In this document: piece after piece, positions 52,692 to 61,145 of the stretch
How positions within the stretch are numbered: the stretch's first letter is position 1
How the letters are laid out: the number at the start of each line of letters is the position of its first letter
NCBI RefSeq assembly: GCF_021390545.1
Contig: NZ_JAJUWR010000002.1
Span: forward strand, 124,001-188,000
Source of the DNA: Algoriphagus sp. AGSA1
GTDB lineage: Bacteria > Bacteroidota > Bacteroidia > Cytophagales > Cyclobacteriaceae
Reading direction: 5' to 3'
Length of the DNA stretch: 64,000 nucleotides
Notes under the pieces: model-generated
Databases searched by the model: none
Told to the model about the DNA's origin: nothing
The model's input: only the letters and a program-made list of their open reading frames with translations
Position numbers and translations under genes: made by a program

Positions 52692-54338
52692 TTATGGGAT
52701 TTGATACACTTGATTTTGTACGATTCTGCCATAATGGTCTATCCAACGAATGGCTAAGTATTTAGTGTTTAGGCTTTTTACCTCCAGGGATCTGGTACGC
52801 AAGCCACCCACCCAGACAGGATGTATTGTGGACTCAGCCAGCTGACTGAGCTCGTTTGCTCCCTGGATAAGTGCATAGCGAATTGCGGGGTCCAGGGGAT
52901 TGGCCATGCGGATTGTTGTCAATTCAGCGTTGGCTTCCACATTGAACACTACAGGAGTATCGATGATGGAGGTGCCGATAGGCTGAAATGATGGAGGTAA
53001 AGTAGGCTCATTATATAATTCACCTTTTAGCAATTGTGCCACATCCTGATTCTTGATTTTCATGGATTTCGCTGAAAAAAAAGCATTCCCCTGAATTGTG
53101 GGCAACGTTCTGGTATAGGATATTTGGTTGTTGATTTCCTTTGGGTTCTGCCAAGCTACATCCGAATCCTCCCTGATCTTGTAAGGGCCGTTTCCTATGT
53201 AAATATTCGTGTTGTAGTGGTTTCTTGCCCACCAGTCATTTAGGATTCTATGGGAGGCTAACTTATGTTCCATGCTCCAGTAAAGTTGGGGAACCATGTA
53301 ATCTACCCATCCGTTTTTCATCCACAGCAATACATCTGCATACAGGTCGTCATAATTGGTCTGCCCAGCACGGGTAGGGGAGCCATTTGGGTCCTTGTCT
53401 TGATTTCTCCACACCCCAAAAGGGGATATTCCAAACTGAACCCAAGGCTTACTTTGCTTGATTGTCTGATTCAGAGCCAATATTAATTGATTGACATTTT
53501 CTCTCCTCCAGTCATCTTGAGATTGACCCGGTTTTTTGTATTTGTTATACGTGTCCCTATCGGGAAAATCCAGTTTTGCTACTTTATAGGGATAGAAATA
53601 GTCGTCAAAGTGAATGGCATCAATATCATAGTTGTCCACAATTTCCTTGATTACAGCAAGTAAGTGGGCTTTTACTTCTGGCAAACCAGGATTGTAATAG
53701 TATTTAGTGTCGTATTTCAGCATCCAATTCCGGTGCTTGTTGTAATCATGTTCAGGGCTGAGATCGGTAGTGTTTAGATTCATCGTGGCGCGATAGGGAT
53801 TTAGCCAGGCATGAAATTCCAAGCCCCTTGCATGCGCTTCCTGTATCATCCACGTGAGCGGATTTTCATTGGTATTTGGAGCTTTGCCTTGTGTTCCCGT
53901 GAGGTATTTGGACCAGGGGGCAAGGTTGCTGGGGTAAAAAGCATCTCCCGCAGTACGTATTTGTACGATTACAGCATTGAAATTGAGGTTTTTGTAATAA
54001 TCCAATATGTCCAGAAAGTCCCTTTTTTGTTTCTCATAAGCATCAGTAGGTGAGATCGGCCAATCTATATTAGCGACCGTGGCTATCCAGACTCCTCTGA
54101 ATTCCCTGGGCATTTCAGGCATTTGATAATTCAGTGGTTGTAGGGCTACAGGAGCCATGGGGAGCTTTTTTACAGGAAGGCTGGCCCCTGGGCTTGTGCT
54201 TGGAGTAGTATTTATAGTACCGGAAGGTTGGGGGCCGGTAGTGATGTTCTTTTTGGATTTACATGCGGAAAATAACAGGCCAATAGCCAAGGCGAGAAAT
54301 AAATACCTTGAAAGGGATTTCATAGTTGGGGTAATCAA
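52692..54338 (-). CDS. GHL10 (DigH-like) glycoside hydrolase lipoprotein
   Basis: A 548-residue lipoprotein (lipobox at LLFSACKSKK) of the GHL10/DUF187 family. The TIM barrel starts at EFRGVWIATVANIDWPISP and includes FNAVIVQIRTAGDAFYPS, GLEFHAWLNPYRA, IHFDDYFYPY, WVQFGISPFGVWRN and YWSMEHKLAS, all characteristic. The E. coli relative DigH (YddW) cuts peptide-free glycan strands. Here the neighbouring amidase, which strips peptides, makes the same reaction order plausible. It acts at an envelope membrane. It overlaps the amidase gene by 4 bp. Confidence 0.9.
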   Translation of the reverse strand: MITPTMKSLSRYLFLALAIGLLFSACKSKKNITTGPQPSGTINTTPSTSPGASLPVKKLPMAPVALQPLNYQMPEMPREFRGVWIATVANIDWPISPTDAYEKQKRDFLDILDYYKNLNFNAVIVQIRTAGDAFYPSNLAPWSKYLTGTQGKAPNTNENPLTWMIQEAHARGLEFHAWLNPYRATMNLNTTDLSPEHDYNKHRNWMLKYDTKYYYNPGLPEVKAHLLAVIKEIVDNYDIDAIHFDDYFYPYKVAKLDFPDRDTYNKYKKPGQSQDDWRRENVNQLILALNQTIKQSKPWVQFGISPFGVWRNQDKDPNGSPTRAGQTNYDDLYADVLLWMKNGWVDYMVPQLYWSMEHKLASHRILNDWWARNHYNTNIYIGNGPYKIREDSDVAWQNPKEINNQISYTRTLPTIQGNAFFSAKSMKIKNQDVAQLLKGELYNEPTLPPSFQPIGTSIIDTPVVFNVEANAELTTIRMANPLDPAIRYALIQGANELSQLAESTIHPVWVGGLRTRSLEVKSLNTKYLAIRWIDHYGRIVQNQVYQIP

Positions 54339-55018
54339 AGCGTTGGTACAGGTTTCAGATTTAAATCTTCCAGGTTTTTTCGGAGTTTTTTCATGAAGGA
54401 ATCTCCAGGATCAGTTTTTATGGTACGATAGTCTGGGTTCGCTTCTTTCCAAAGCTCAGTGGTTTGAAAATTTTGGTACTCATGATGGCCGATGACATAG
54501 TCGATTTCATACTTGCTTTTTAAATATCTAACAAGCTCTTCGTTGGCTTTCAGCTGCTGTTTGGTCAACGGCATTTTATCACTACCTATATTCTCTACAC
54601 CGATGGCTAAATAATTCAGTCCAATAGTATGTCTGGCAAATGTAGTGTCCGGCAATAGTCTAAAAATCGTGCCGTCTCTATCTATTAAGAATTGGCTGGA
54701 TACATTTAACAAGCTTGCCCCGGTCAAATCCTCCCTGCCTGCCAGAGCAGGTGGGTCAAAAACATCAAAGGTAACCTCTATTGTATTGATTGCCGTCCAA
54801 TGAACCACCACCATTTTGGGTTCAATAGACGCACTTTTTTTGTCAAGTCCATGCCTTTCCTTTAAGTATTGTAATGAAAGTGCTTCTCTTTCACTATTCC
54901 AGGTGATTGGCTTTTCGATAATCCGAAAAGTGGATTTTGGACTGCAGGCACTTTGACAAAGCAAAAACACTAAGAGCGTAATGTGGTGCCAATTGAGATG
55001 ATTCGAATTCAATTTCAT
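54335..55018 (-). CDS. N-acetylmuramoyl-L-alanine amidase (Ami_2) lipoprotein
   Basis: A 227-residue protein with a lipoprotein signal (LLVFLLCQSACSPKS). The amidase_2 zinc ligands are visible in MVVVHWTAINT and in VGHHEYQNF, and the third ligand region TIKTDPGDSF; LNYLAIGVENIGSDKMPLTKQQL and RDGTIFRLLPD are standard. It cuts the bond between MurNAc and L-alanine in peptidoglycan, leaving bare glycans. It is the first gene of the five-gene operon and diverges from the DeoR-type regulator. Confidence 0.92.
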   Translation of the reverse strand: MKLNSNHLNWHHITLLVFLLCQSACSPKSTFRIIEKPITWNSEREALSLQYLKERHGLDKKSASIEPKMVVVHWTAINTIEVTFDVFDPPALAGREDLTGASLLNVSSQFLIDRDGTIFRLLPDTTFARHTIGLNYLAIGVENIGSDKMPLTKQQLKANEELVRYLKSKYEIDYVIGHHEYQNFQTTELWKEANPDYRTIKTDPGDSFMKKLRKNLEDLNLKPVPTL

Positions 55019-55193
55019 AGACAGCTTTTAGCCTGCAAAGGGCAATTATTTATAATATTCCCACTAAACTACCCATAAATATGGAGTTAATGGGAGCGTT
55101 TCTAGCTATTTTTTGCCGGAAAACTTCCGCCTGTCCAATTTTTGCAAGTTTTTGCTGTTTTTAGTAGCTTCCCATATTCAACCTCCTTACAAC

Positions 55194-55943
55194 ATGCTTA
55201 AAGAAGAGAGACAAAAATACATTCTGGACCAGGTTCACCTGCATCACAGAGTTTTACTGAACGATCTGGCTGAGTCCCTGAATGTGTCCATAGACACTGT
55301 GAGACGGGATGTGAAAGAATTGGACAAAGAAAAAAAACTCAAAAAAGTACATGGTGGAGCGACATCCTTTGGTTTTATGACATTCACCAAGGATGACGGA
55401 AATATCTACCTGAAGTCCAAGAAAATATCCATAGCTGAAAAGACGGTATCACTGCTTACAGATGGTCAGGTCATTTTGATGAGTGGAGGTACCACCAATA
55501 TGGAGGTGGCAAAGTTAATTCCGAGGAAGTTGGAATTAACAGTCTTTACACCCAGCCTTCATGTGGCTATGGCCCTGCTGGATCATGAAAACGTAGAGGT
55601 GATTTTTCTTGGGGGAAAGCTGCTGCATGATGCAAAGTTTGCTGTAGGAGGGACTGTGGTGAATTCCTTGTCACAGCTTCGGGTGGATTTGTGCATACTA
55701 GGAACAGGATATCTGGATGCCCAGTTTGGTCTGACTGAATTTGATTGGGAGGTCATACAAGTGAAACAGGCGATGATCAGGGCTGCAAAGAAGACGATCA
55801 TTCTGACGGTTTCTGATAAGCTGCATTCTGTGCAAAAATTCAAGACCTGTGATATGACGGCAGTTCACACTTTGGTGACAGAACTTGACCCTACAGATCC
55901 AATGCTGGATGCATTTCGGTCGTTTGATTTGGTGTTGGTGTGA
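55194..55943 (+). CDS. DeoR/GlpR family transcriptional regulator
   Basis: About 249 residues from the ATG at 55194 (MLKEERQKYILDQV), the usual family start; an ATG 27 codons upstream adds unrelated residues. The N-terminal winged helix (LNDLAESLNVSIDTVRRDVKELDKEKKLKKVHGGA) is the DeoR signature; the C-terminal sugar-phosphate sensor has LMSGGTTNMEVAKLI, VGGTVVNSL and LGTGYLDAQFGLTEFDWEV. Such repressors respond to phosphorylated sugars. It is divergent from the amidase operon and is its probable regulator, with a muropeptide-derived sugar phosphate as the possible inducer (inference). Confidence 0.9.
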   Translation: MLKEERQKYILDQVHLHHRVLLNDLAESLNVSIDTVRRDVKELDKEKKLKKVHGGATSFGFMTFTKDDGNIYLKSKKISIAEKTVSLLTDGQVILMSGGTTNMEVAKLIPRKLELTVFTPSLHVAMALLDHENVEVIFLGGKLLHDAKFAVGGTVVNSLSQLRVDLCILGTGYLDAQFGLTEFDWEVIQVKQAMIRAAKKTIILTVSDKLHSVQKFKTCDMTAVHTLVTELDPTDPMLDAFRSFDLVLV

Positions 55944-56225
55944 GGTTAATTTTTAGGTTTTCGAGAAGTGTGAAATACTGCAATTATTAAAATGGAAATG
56001 TGATTATCCGCAATGATGCCAGTAACCCTATTCTCTTTGCTTTACTGGACGGAAGACCGAAGACGGGTGACCGAAGTGGCCTTGACGCTGGTGTTTTCCG
56101 AATCCTATGATGCTTTTATTGTTTTACTGGCAGAAAGCGGATATACATAAATGGAAATTTCATTTATTTGAAAATGAATACCATATGGAAATTTTTTCAA
56201 GAAGTGGATTCTCACATTTTTACGC

Positions 56226-56582
56226 TTAATTATCTTTTTTCTGTGGGATGTCATGATCGTGGGCGCCGTCTTTACAGCACTCATCCAGCTTGGCATATGC
56301 TTTTGGGTCTCTTTTCATAGAGTCAGCATGATAGCCTACCATGGTAATCCGCTTTCTTAGTTTGTCAGGATCCGTTTTAGAATCCAGATAGGCAATATTC
56401 AATACCTTGGTATCTAGGTCTAGGTTTACGGATTTCACCCCTTTTTCGAAGGTGAGATCCTTTTCCAAGGTTGCTTTGCACATCTCACAGATGGCGGAGG
56501 TTTTGATGCCGATTGTTTTCACCTGTGCCTGGGTCGCAAGAGCGAACGTTGCGATAAAGAGGGTTAATATTAGCTTTTTCAT
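56226..56582 (-). CDS. Secreted heavy-metal-associated (HMA) domain protein
   Basis: A 118-residue protein with a signal peptide (LILTLFIATFALATQAQ) and a single HMA fold. The metal motif is ICEMCKATLEKDLT (CxxC), followed by GVKSVNLDLDTKVLNIAYLDSKTDPDKLRK, the ordinary ferredoxin-like order. An additional CC lies near the C-terminus (LDECCKDGAHDHDIP), with His residues that may also bind metal. It follows a TonB-dependent receptor gene of the same strand. The segment between them is almost entirely one copy of a dispersed repeat (56583-56715). Confidence 0.9.
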   Translation of the reverse strand: MKKLILTLFIATFALATQAQVKTIGIKTSAICEMCKATLEKDLTFEKGVKSVNLDLDTKVLNIAYLDSKTDPDKLRKRITMVGYHADSMKRDPKAYAKLDECCKDGAHDHDIPQKKDN

Positions 56583-56715
56583 GCGTTTATAATTGTTTTT
56601 TTAATGGTAACACCTGCCTGCCGGCAGGCAGGTGGAATCTAGCAGCGTTCATAAACATGCCAGTGTGTGTCGTTATCGACATGCCTGCCTTACCGGTAGG
56701 CAGGCTCGATTTCAT
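56583..56715 (-). repeat. Dispersed start-codon-adjacent element, copy C
   Basis: A 133-bp unit directly upstream of the HMA start codon, with the same ends as the units at 1085, 1176 and 60660: GCGTTTATAATTG next to the ATG and GATTTCAT at the far end, plus the TGTCG..CGACA core (GTGTGTCGTTATCGACATG). It contains two CCTGCC/GGCAGG palindromes (around 56616-56633 and 56683-56706). It sits between the TonB receptor gene and the HMA gene. Confidence 0.65.
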
Positions 56716-56723
56716 GGTTTTAG

Positions 56724-58937
56724 TTAGTTTATTTTATACCTGATTCCAGAGTAAATCACTCTTCCGGCGATTGGCCCCCAAGTCATGGAAGCATCGAAAT
56801 TTTCCCCGAAAGGGTTCTCTGGATCTGTTATTGGATTTGATTGTTTGAAATTTAATATGTTTTCACCTCCCAAATAAATGCTTCCCCAGCGGAATCCACG
56901 GCTTACCTGCGCATTTACCATAAAGAAATCCGGTGATTTTTCCGGTTGTCGGAATTCTGCCGGGCTCTCGCTGGTATTGGGTATACGCATAGGGCCATTC
57001 CAGTTTACTGTCAGGTCAGCTTTCCATTTGTCATAGTTTGTAGCGTAAGCTAGATTCATAAAGAAACGATCTCTGCTCTGCAGAGGTATTTGCTGGAGCA
57101 TACCATTGGTAGTCATTACCATCTCGTAATGCTTGTAAGCAGCTTTGGCTTCGAGCCTCTCCGTCAGTGGATAGCTGGCTTCAATCTGGAAACTTTTTGC
57201 AAAAGATCCCTTGTGGAGATTGTTGATCACTAGTAGTTCTGAACTTACGTCCTGGTCATATACCAACTGATTGACAAAGTCCGTGTAGAAATAATCCGCC
57301 ACGATGTTTAATGCTCGATCATCCAATGCGAAACTACCCGCCAAGCTTATACCGCTATTCCAGGATTCCTCTGGCTTCAGCTCCGCATTGAACACCAATT
57401 CTCTGGCAGAAATCCATACAGAGCTGTTTTCCATCAGCGCGTTTGGGGTGCGGTAGCCTTTTCCCACAGATCCTCTCAGCGTCCATTTGGGGACGAATTC
57501 CCATCTGGCATGAACTCTCGGAGTGAAATAGGTGCCAAAGAGATTGTGGAAATCCGTCCTGGCTCCTGCTACAAGAGTGATTTTATCATTTGGGATATAG
57601 TTATATTCAAAGAACAGCCCAGGGACTTTCTCAGTTCTATACATCACTGTATCAAGGCCTGTCGCAGTATTGGAGTCAAAACTCTCCTCAAAGTCATCAT
57701 AAAGAAAACTAGCCCCTGTCTTGTATTGGTGAAAACTGGAACCTATAATATTCTGATAGATGAAATTACCATAGGCGGTTTTTTCTATACCGCTATAAAT
57801 TCTTCTTCCCGCACCTCCGCTGAAGTCCTGGTAGGAAAGTGAATATTGGAATCCCCAGCTTTGGGTCGGTTTATCCGGATATATCATTCCCAGCTTACCA
57901 AATACCTCAGCTTTTCTGGTGTCCATTTGGTAGCCATACATACTACTTGTAGCCAGATCAGAATTAAAACCGAAACCTTTTTGCCCACCGGCATTATCTG
58001 ACATAAACAAATTCACGCCTACTTGAGCCATTAAGCGATCTCCTTCATACTTGTATCGATTTAGAAAGTTCACTTGTCGTGATTTAGGAAGATCCATGAA
58101 GCCGTCGTCATTCCCGTCGATCTCGGAAGCCAACTGACTGGCGTGAAACAAAACACCTGAGCTCCACTTATCATTGATTGGGAGTTGATGATTGGCATTG
58201 ACTTCTATTCTTCCAAATGAATTTAAGTAGGCGTTCAGGTACCATTTGTCCATTGATTCCGGCTTGAAGAGATCCACATTGATTTGTCCTGTCATGGATT
58301 CGTAGCCATTGATTACGGTTCCGGCACCTTTGCCCACATCTATAGATTGGATCCAGGTTCCGGGCACATAAGTCAATCCAAGCCGGGAGTTCAATCCTCG
58401 GATATTGGGGATCCCTTCCCTGCTGATCATCACATATCTTCCATCCAACCCCATCATCTGGATCATTTTGGTGCCGGTGACAGCATCTGCATAGGAGACA
58501 TCCACCGAAGCATTGGTCTCAAAGCTCTCCGACAGATTGCAGCATGCAGCTTTTTGCAGCTCACTTTCTGTGATAAGAATGTTGAGGAATGGAGCCTCTT
58601 CAACTATTGATTCGGAGCGTGAACGTACGGTCACCCCTTCCAGGTTTTCACCATTTTCCTGAAGTGTAATGGTCATATGTCTGTCAAATTGAGGGGTGAT
58701 AGTATCCGCTTCATAGCCCAGATAGGACACAACCAACCGATCTGTAGCTAGTATGTTTTCTAACTGGAAATGACCATTTACATCGCTCACGGCACCATAG
58801 GTTTTTTCCAAAACCTTGATGCTTGCCCCGATTAGGGGCTCTTGGGATACTGACTGTACTTTACCATGGACTTTGTGCTGTGCCAAGACCAAAGAAGAAA
58901 CAATCATGCATCCAATAAATAGGATTATTGATTTCAT
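56724..58937 (-). CDS. TonB-dependent outer-membrane receptor, metal-type
   Basis: A 737-residue receptor. A signal peptide (SIILFIGCMIVSSLVLAQ) is followed by a carboxypeptidase-like beta domain (VHGKVQSVSQEPLIGASIKVLEKTYGAVSDVNGHFQL), the plug domain (from about VTVRSRSESIVEEAPFLN; YVMISREGIPNIRGLNSRLGLTYVPGTW) and a beta-barrel ending in GPIAGRVIYSGIRYKIN. The plug has the Cys pair AACCNLSESFETN, a feature of receptors that occur with HMA proteins. It should transport metal or metal complexes across the outer membrane; copper is a guess. The HYC_CC_PP gene lies upstream (63 bp) and the HMA gene downstream. Confidence 0.9.
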   Translation of the reverse strand: MKSIILFIGCMIVSSLVLAQHKVHGKVQSVSQEPLIGASIKVLEKTYGAVSDVNGHFQLENILATDRLVVSYLGYEADTITPQFDRHMTITLQENGENLEGVTVRSRSESIVEEAPFLNILITESELQKAACCNLSESFETNASVDVSYADAVTGTKMIQMMGLDGRYVMISREGIPNIRGLNSRLGLTYVPGTWIQSIDVGKGAGTVINGYESMTGQINVDLFKPESMDKWYLNAYLNSFGRIEVNANHQLPINDKWSSGVLFHASQLASEIDGNDDGFMDLPKSRQVNFLNRYKYEGDRLMAQVGVNLFMSDNAGGQKGFGFNSDLATSSMYGYQMDTRKAEVFGKLGMIYPDKPTQSWGFQYSLSYQDFSGGAGRRIYSGIEKTAYGNFIYQNIIGSSFHQYKTGASFLYDDFEESFDSNTATGLDTVMYRTEKVPGLFFEYNYIPNDKITLVAGARTDFHNLFGTYFTPRVHARWEFVPKWTLRGSVGKGYRTPNALMENSSVWISARELVFNAELKPEESWNSGISLAGSFALDDRALNIVADYFYTDFVNQLVYDQDVSSELLVINNLHKGSFAKSFQIEASYPLTERLEAKAAYKHYEMVMTTNGMLQQIPLQSRDRFFMNLAYATNYDKWKADLTVNWNGPMRIPNTSESPAEFRQPEKSPDFFMVNAQVSRGFRWGSIYLGGENILNFKQSNPITDPENPFGENFDASMTWGPIAGRVIYSGIRYKIN

Positions 58938-59000
58938 TAGTTACTGCTTGTTAGGAAATAGATTGCATTTCGCCTAAGGCGAATAAAAATCAAGCAGTTT

Positions 59001-59381
59001 TTAAATCAGCAGGGATTGATAGAGAATGTTGAGATCAGGGGTAGGCCTTTGGGGAAAAAGACAATCCGAATCAATAAGCTGAATATCTTCTAACTGATGG
59101 CCTGGGATAGTCAGCACATAGGCTAATATAAATTCCGGGGAAATCTCGATTTGAAAATCCGCTTTGCCGAAATAATCATCAGACTCTGAGCTGGCGTATT
59201 CGTCAAAGCAGCAATCGGGTTCAATAGTCCGACCCTCATCTCCGCAGCATTCTTGCTTTTCCGGTACGATAGTTACCTCTGTGCTTTTTAGTTCATCACC
59301 ACAATAGTGCGCTGCCAAAGTCAGATTGAACTGACCTGCCAGAAAAAAAAGCAGCATTATGGAGGAAATGAACGATCTCAT
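59001..59381 (-). CDS. HYC_CC_PP family Cys-rich protein
   Basis: A 126-residue exported protein (signal MRSFISSIMLLFFLAGQFNLT) with the family's three marks in order: AHYCGDE after the signal peptide, CC pairs (QECCGDEG and PDCCFDE), and a Pro-containing C-terminal end (PQRPTPDLNILYQSLLI). Proteins of this kind are known from Bacteroidota beside TonB receptors and metal proteins; the function is not established, although the Cys and His content suggests metal handling. It is the first gene of a probable operon with the receptor and the HMA protein. Confidence 0.85.
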   Translation of the reverse strand: MRSFISSIMLLFFLAGQFNLTLAAHYCGDELKSTEVTIVPEKQECCGDEGRTIEPDCCFDEYASSESDDYFGKADFQIEISPEFILAYVLTIPGHQLEDIQLIDSDCLFPQRPTPDLNILYQSLLI

Positions 59382-59666
59382 TAAAACTGTGAAATTTTTT
59401 AAGTGTATATCGGATTGCTGAGACGATTATGATTTTCGTGATTGGTACAAAGGTCGCTATTTCTTCATTGAAATAAAAACCCATTTTTCCAACGGGAAAC
59501 GATAAAATAGGTTTCGGTCTATGTCCTACAGATTTTCTTGAGCTTTTTTCTGTAAGCTAGAGCTATAAGGTCTGGCTGATTATTTGAAATATGGTGGACA
59601 AAAAGACCTTTAAATTTGTAATGATTTTAAGCAGTACGAAAAACCTATACAAATTGAGTGAATTTC

Positions 59667-60659
59667 TTATTCAGAAGACACAGGAGGTGAGAATTTTACT
59701 ACCGAATTAGGTATTGGTTCTATAGTTTTAAGATATGTATAAATTGCTTTGAGATCATGTTCTTCCATACCGGCATACATCATCCATGGCATGATACTGT
59801 TGTATTCCCCAGGAGCCACTTTTGGTAATTGGTACGCTGAGTCAAGGTACTGTTTAAATTTCCTCACAAACATTCCCTCAGTCCAAGTACCAATACCGGA
59901 TTCAGTATCTTGGGTAATGTTTGAAGAGCGAACCACTGAGCCATCAGGAAAAGCAAATTCACGGCCCCCTGAATACAACTTGTCAGGTAAAATCACGCCT
60001 TGCTGATTGATGGGAGTATGGCATTCAGCACAGGAGGCAGCATTGGTTAGGTATTTTCCATATGCTATTAGATCACTTTTCACAGGTTTATCCACCGGTG
60101 AGCCGTCTTTAGGAATCGTTTTGAGAATGATGTTAACCGGGAAATCTGCTTTAGACTCAGGAACTTCATTTTCTACAGGTTCCAGACTCCGGACGTAGGC
60201 TATGATATCGTAAATATCCTCTGGGTCCATTTTGCCATAATAGGAATAGGGCATCAATGGAAACATTGCCCTTCCCTCATTGGTCACTCCTGTAGTAATC
60301 AATCTAAAGAGCTCCCCATCAGTATAATCGGATATTCCTGCTGGGGTAATATTTTTAGCATAAAATATCCCAGGGAATCCCATACTATGATCGAATACAT
60401 CGCCTCCTGAGCCTATGGTTCCAGGAACTATGGGCCCTGAAAACAAGGAGAAATCCCGGGTGGAATGACAGTCCACACATACGGTCACATGGTTTGCCAG
60501 ATATGCGCCCCTTGCTACCCGGTCGGGAGTTTTGTCTATAGTCAGGTCGGGCGCAGATTTGACTCTTGGATAGGTGAAACTGACAAATGCGATTCCTATT
60601 ATGACCAGTAAAACAAGAGCAATCGCTAGGTAGGAGAGAATTTTAAATGCCTTTTTCAT
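59667..60659 (-). CDS. Membrane-anchored dihaem cytochrome c
   Basis: A 330-residue protein with one N-terminal membrane helix (ILSYLAIALVLLVIIGIAFVSF) and two class I cytochrome c domains. Haem sites are CVDCHS (about residues 61-66) and CAECHT (about 210-215). Axial Met candidates are in GRAMFPLMPYSYYG and YNSIMPWMMYAGM. Similar dihaem proteins work in alcohol, aldose or thiosulfate dehydrogenases as electron acceptors; the partner is not in the window. Its start codon directly adjoins a copy of the dispersed element (60660-60750). Confidence 0.9.
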   Translation of the reverse strand: MKKAFKILSYLAIALVLLVIIGIAFVSFTYPRVKSAPDLTIDKTPDRVARGAYLANHVTVCVDCHSTRDFSLFSGPIVPGTIGSGGDVFDHSMGFPGIFYAKNITPAGISDYTDGELFRLITTGVTNEGRAMFPLMPYSYYGKMDPEDIYDIIAYVRSLEPVENEVPESKADFPVNIILKTIPKDGSPVDKPVKSDLIAYGKYLTNAASCAECHTPINQQGVILPDKLYSGGREFAFPDGSVVRSSNITQDTESGIGTWTEGMFVRKFKQYLDSAYQLPKVAPGEYNSIMPWMMYAGMEEHDLKAIYTYLKTIEPIPNSVVKFSPPVSSE

Positions 60660-60750
60660 GTGTTTATTTTTGATTTTTATAGGTCACATGGAATCTCGCA
60701 TAGTAGATAATCATCTCTCTATGTGTCGCCTGCGACATGCTTGATTTCAT
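60660..60750 (-). repeat. Dispersed start-codon-adjacent element, copy B
   Basis: A 91-bp element nearly identical to 1085-1175: bases 60660-60715 match completely, with five differences in the rest. Like that copy it starts at the base after the start codon (cytochrome c) and ends in GATTTCAT. Its palindromic core reads TGTCGCCTGCGACA. The pairing of identical leaders with unrelated genes indicates a mobile or spreading 5'-leader element. Confidence 0.75.
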
Positions 60751-61145
60751 ATTTAAAAATTTTTTCTGATATGAAATTTACTTTTTATTGCAATATCTTG
60801 ATTATAAGTGAGTTAAAATATTTTATATAAAAAGGAATCGTCTTAAAAAATCTTGATTAAATATAATATTACCGCCTAGGCTAGATTTTACTTAAGGGTT
60901 TAAATTGTTTTTCAGGTATTTGGATAAAAAAGCAGTGATACCCTTTGACTTCATGTTCTAAACATGTTAGTTGCTTTCCGTTGGTTAAGTTTTCAGTGTT
61001 TGATTAGAGAGCGCACTTTTCCCTAAACAGTGCTTCTATGGATAGGGAACCCGAAAATTCTGAGTGACCAGTCCATTAAATGTTTTAAAGAATACAAATT
61101 TTTGATCGTCATTTAAATAATTATTGGCAGATTTATGCTGTTTTG
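60751..61145. other. Divergent intergenic region cytochrome c/patatin
   Basis: Close to 400 AT-rich bases separating divergent genes. It must hold the promoter of the patatin-like gene. I found no convincing -33/-7 pair, operator, terminator or small gene. Confidence 0.35.

Noticed and set aside
54728..54754. CCTGCC/GGCAGG-type palindrome inside the amidase gene, resembling the repeat interiors
   Set aside because: The encoded residues (DPPALAGRED) fit the amidase family in length and sense, so this is coding sequence, not an insertion.
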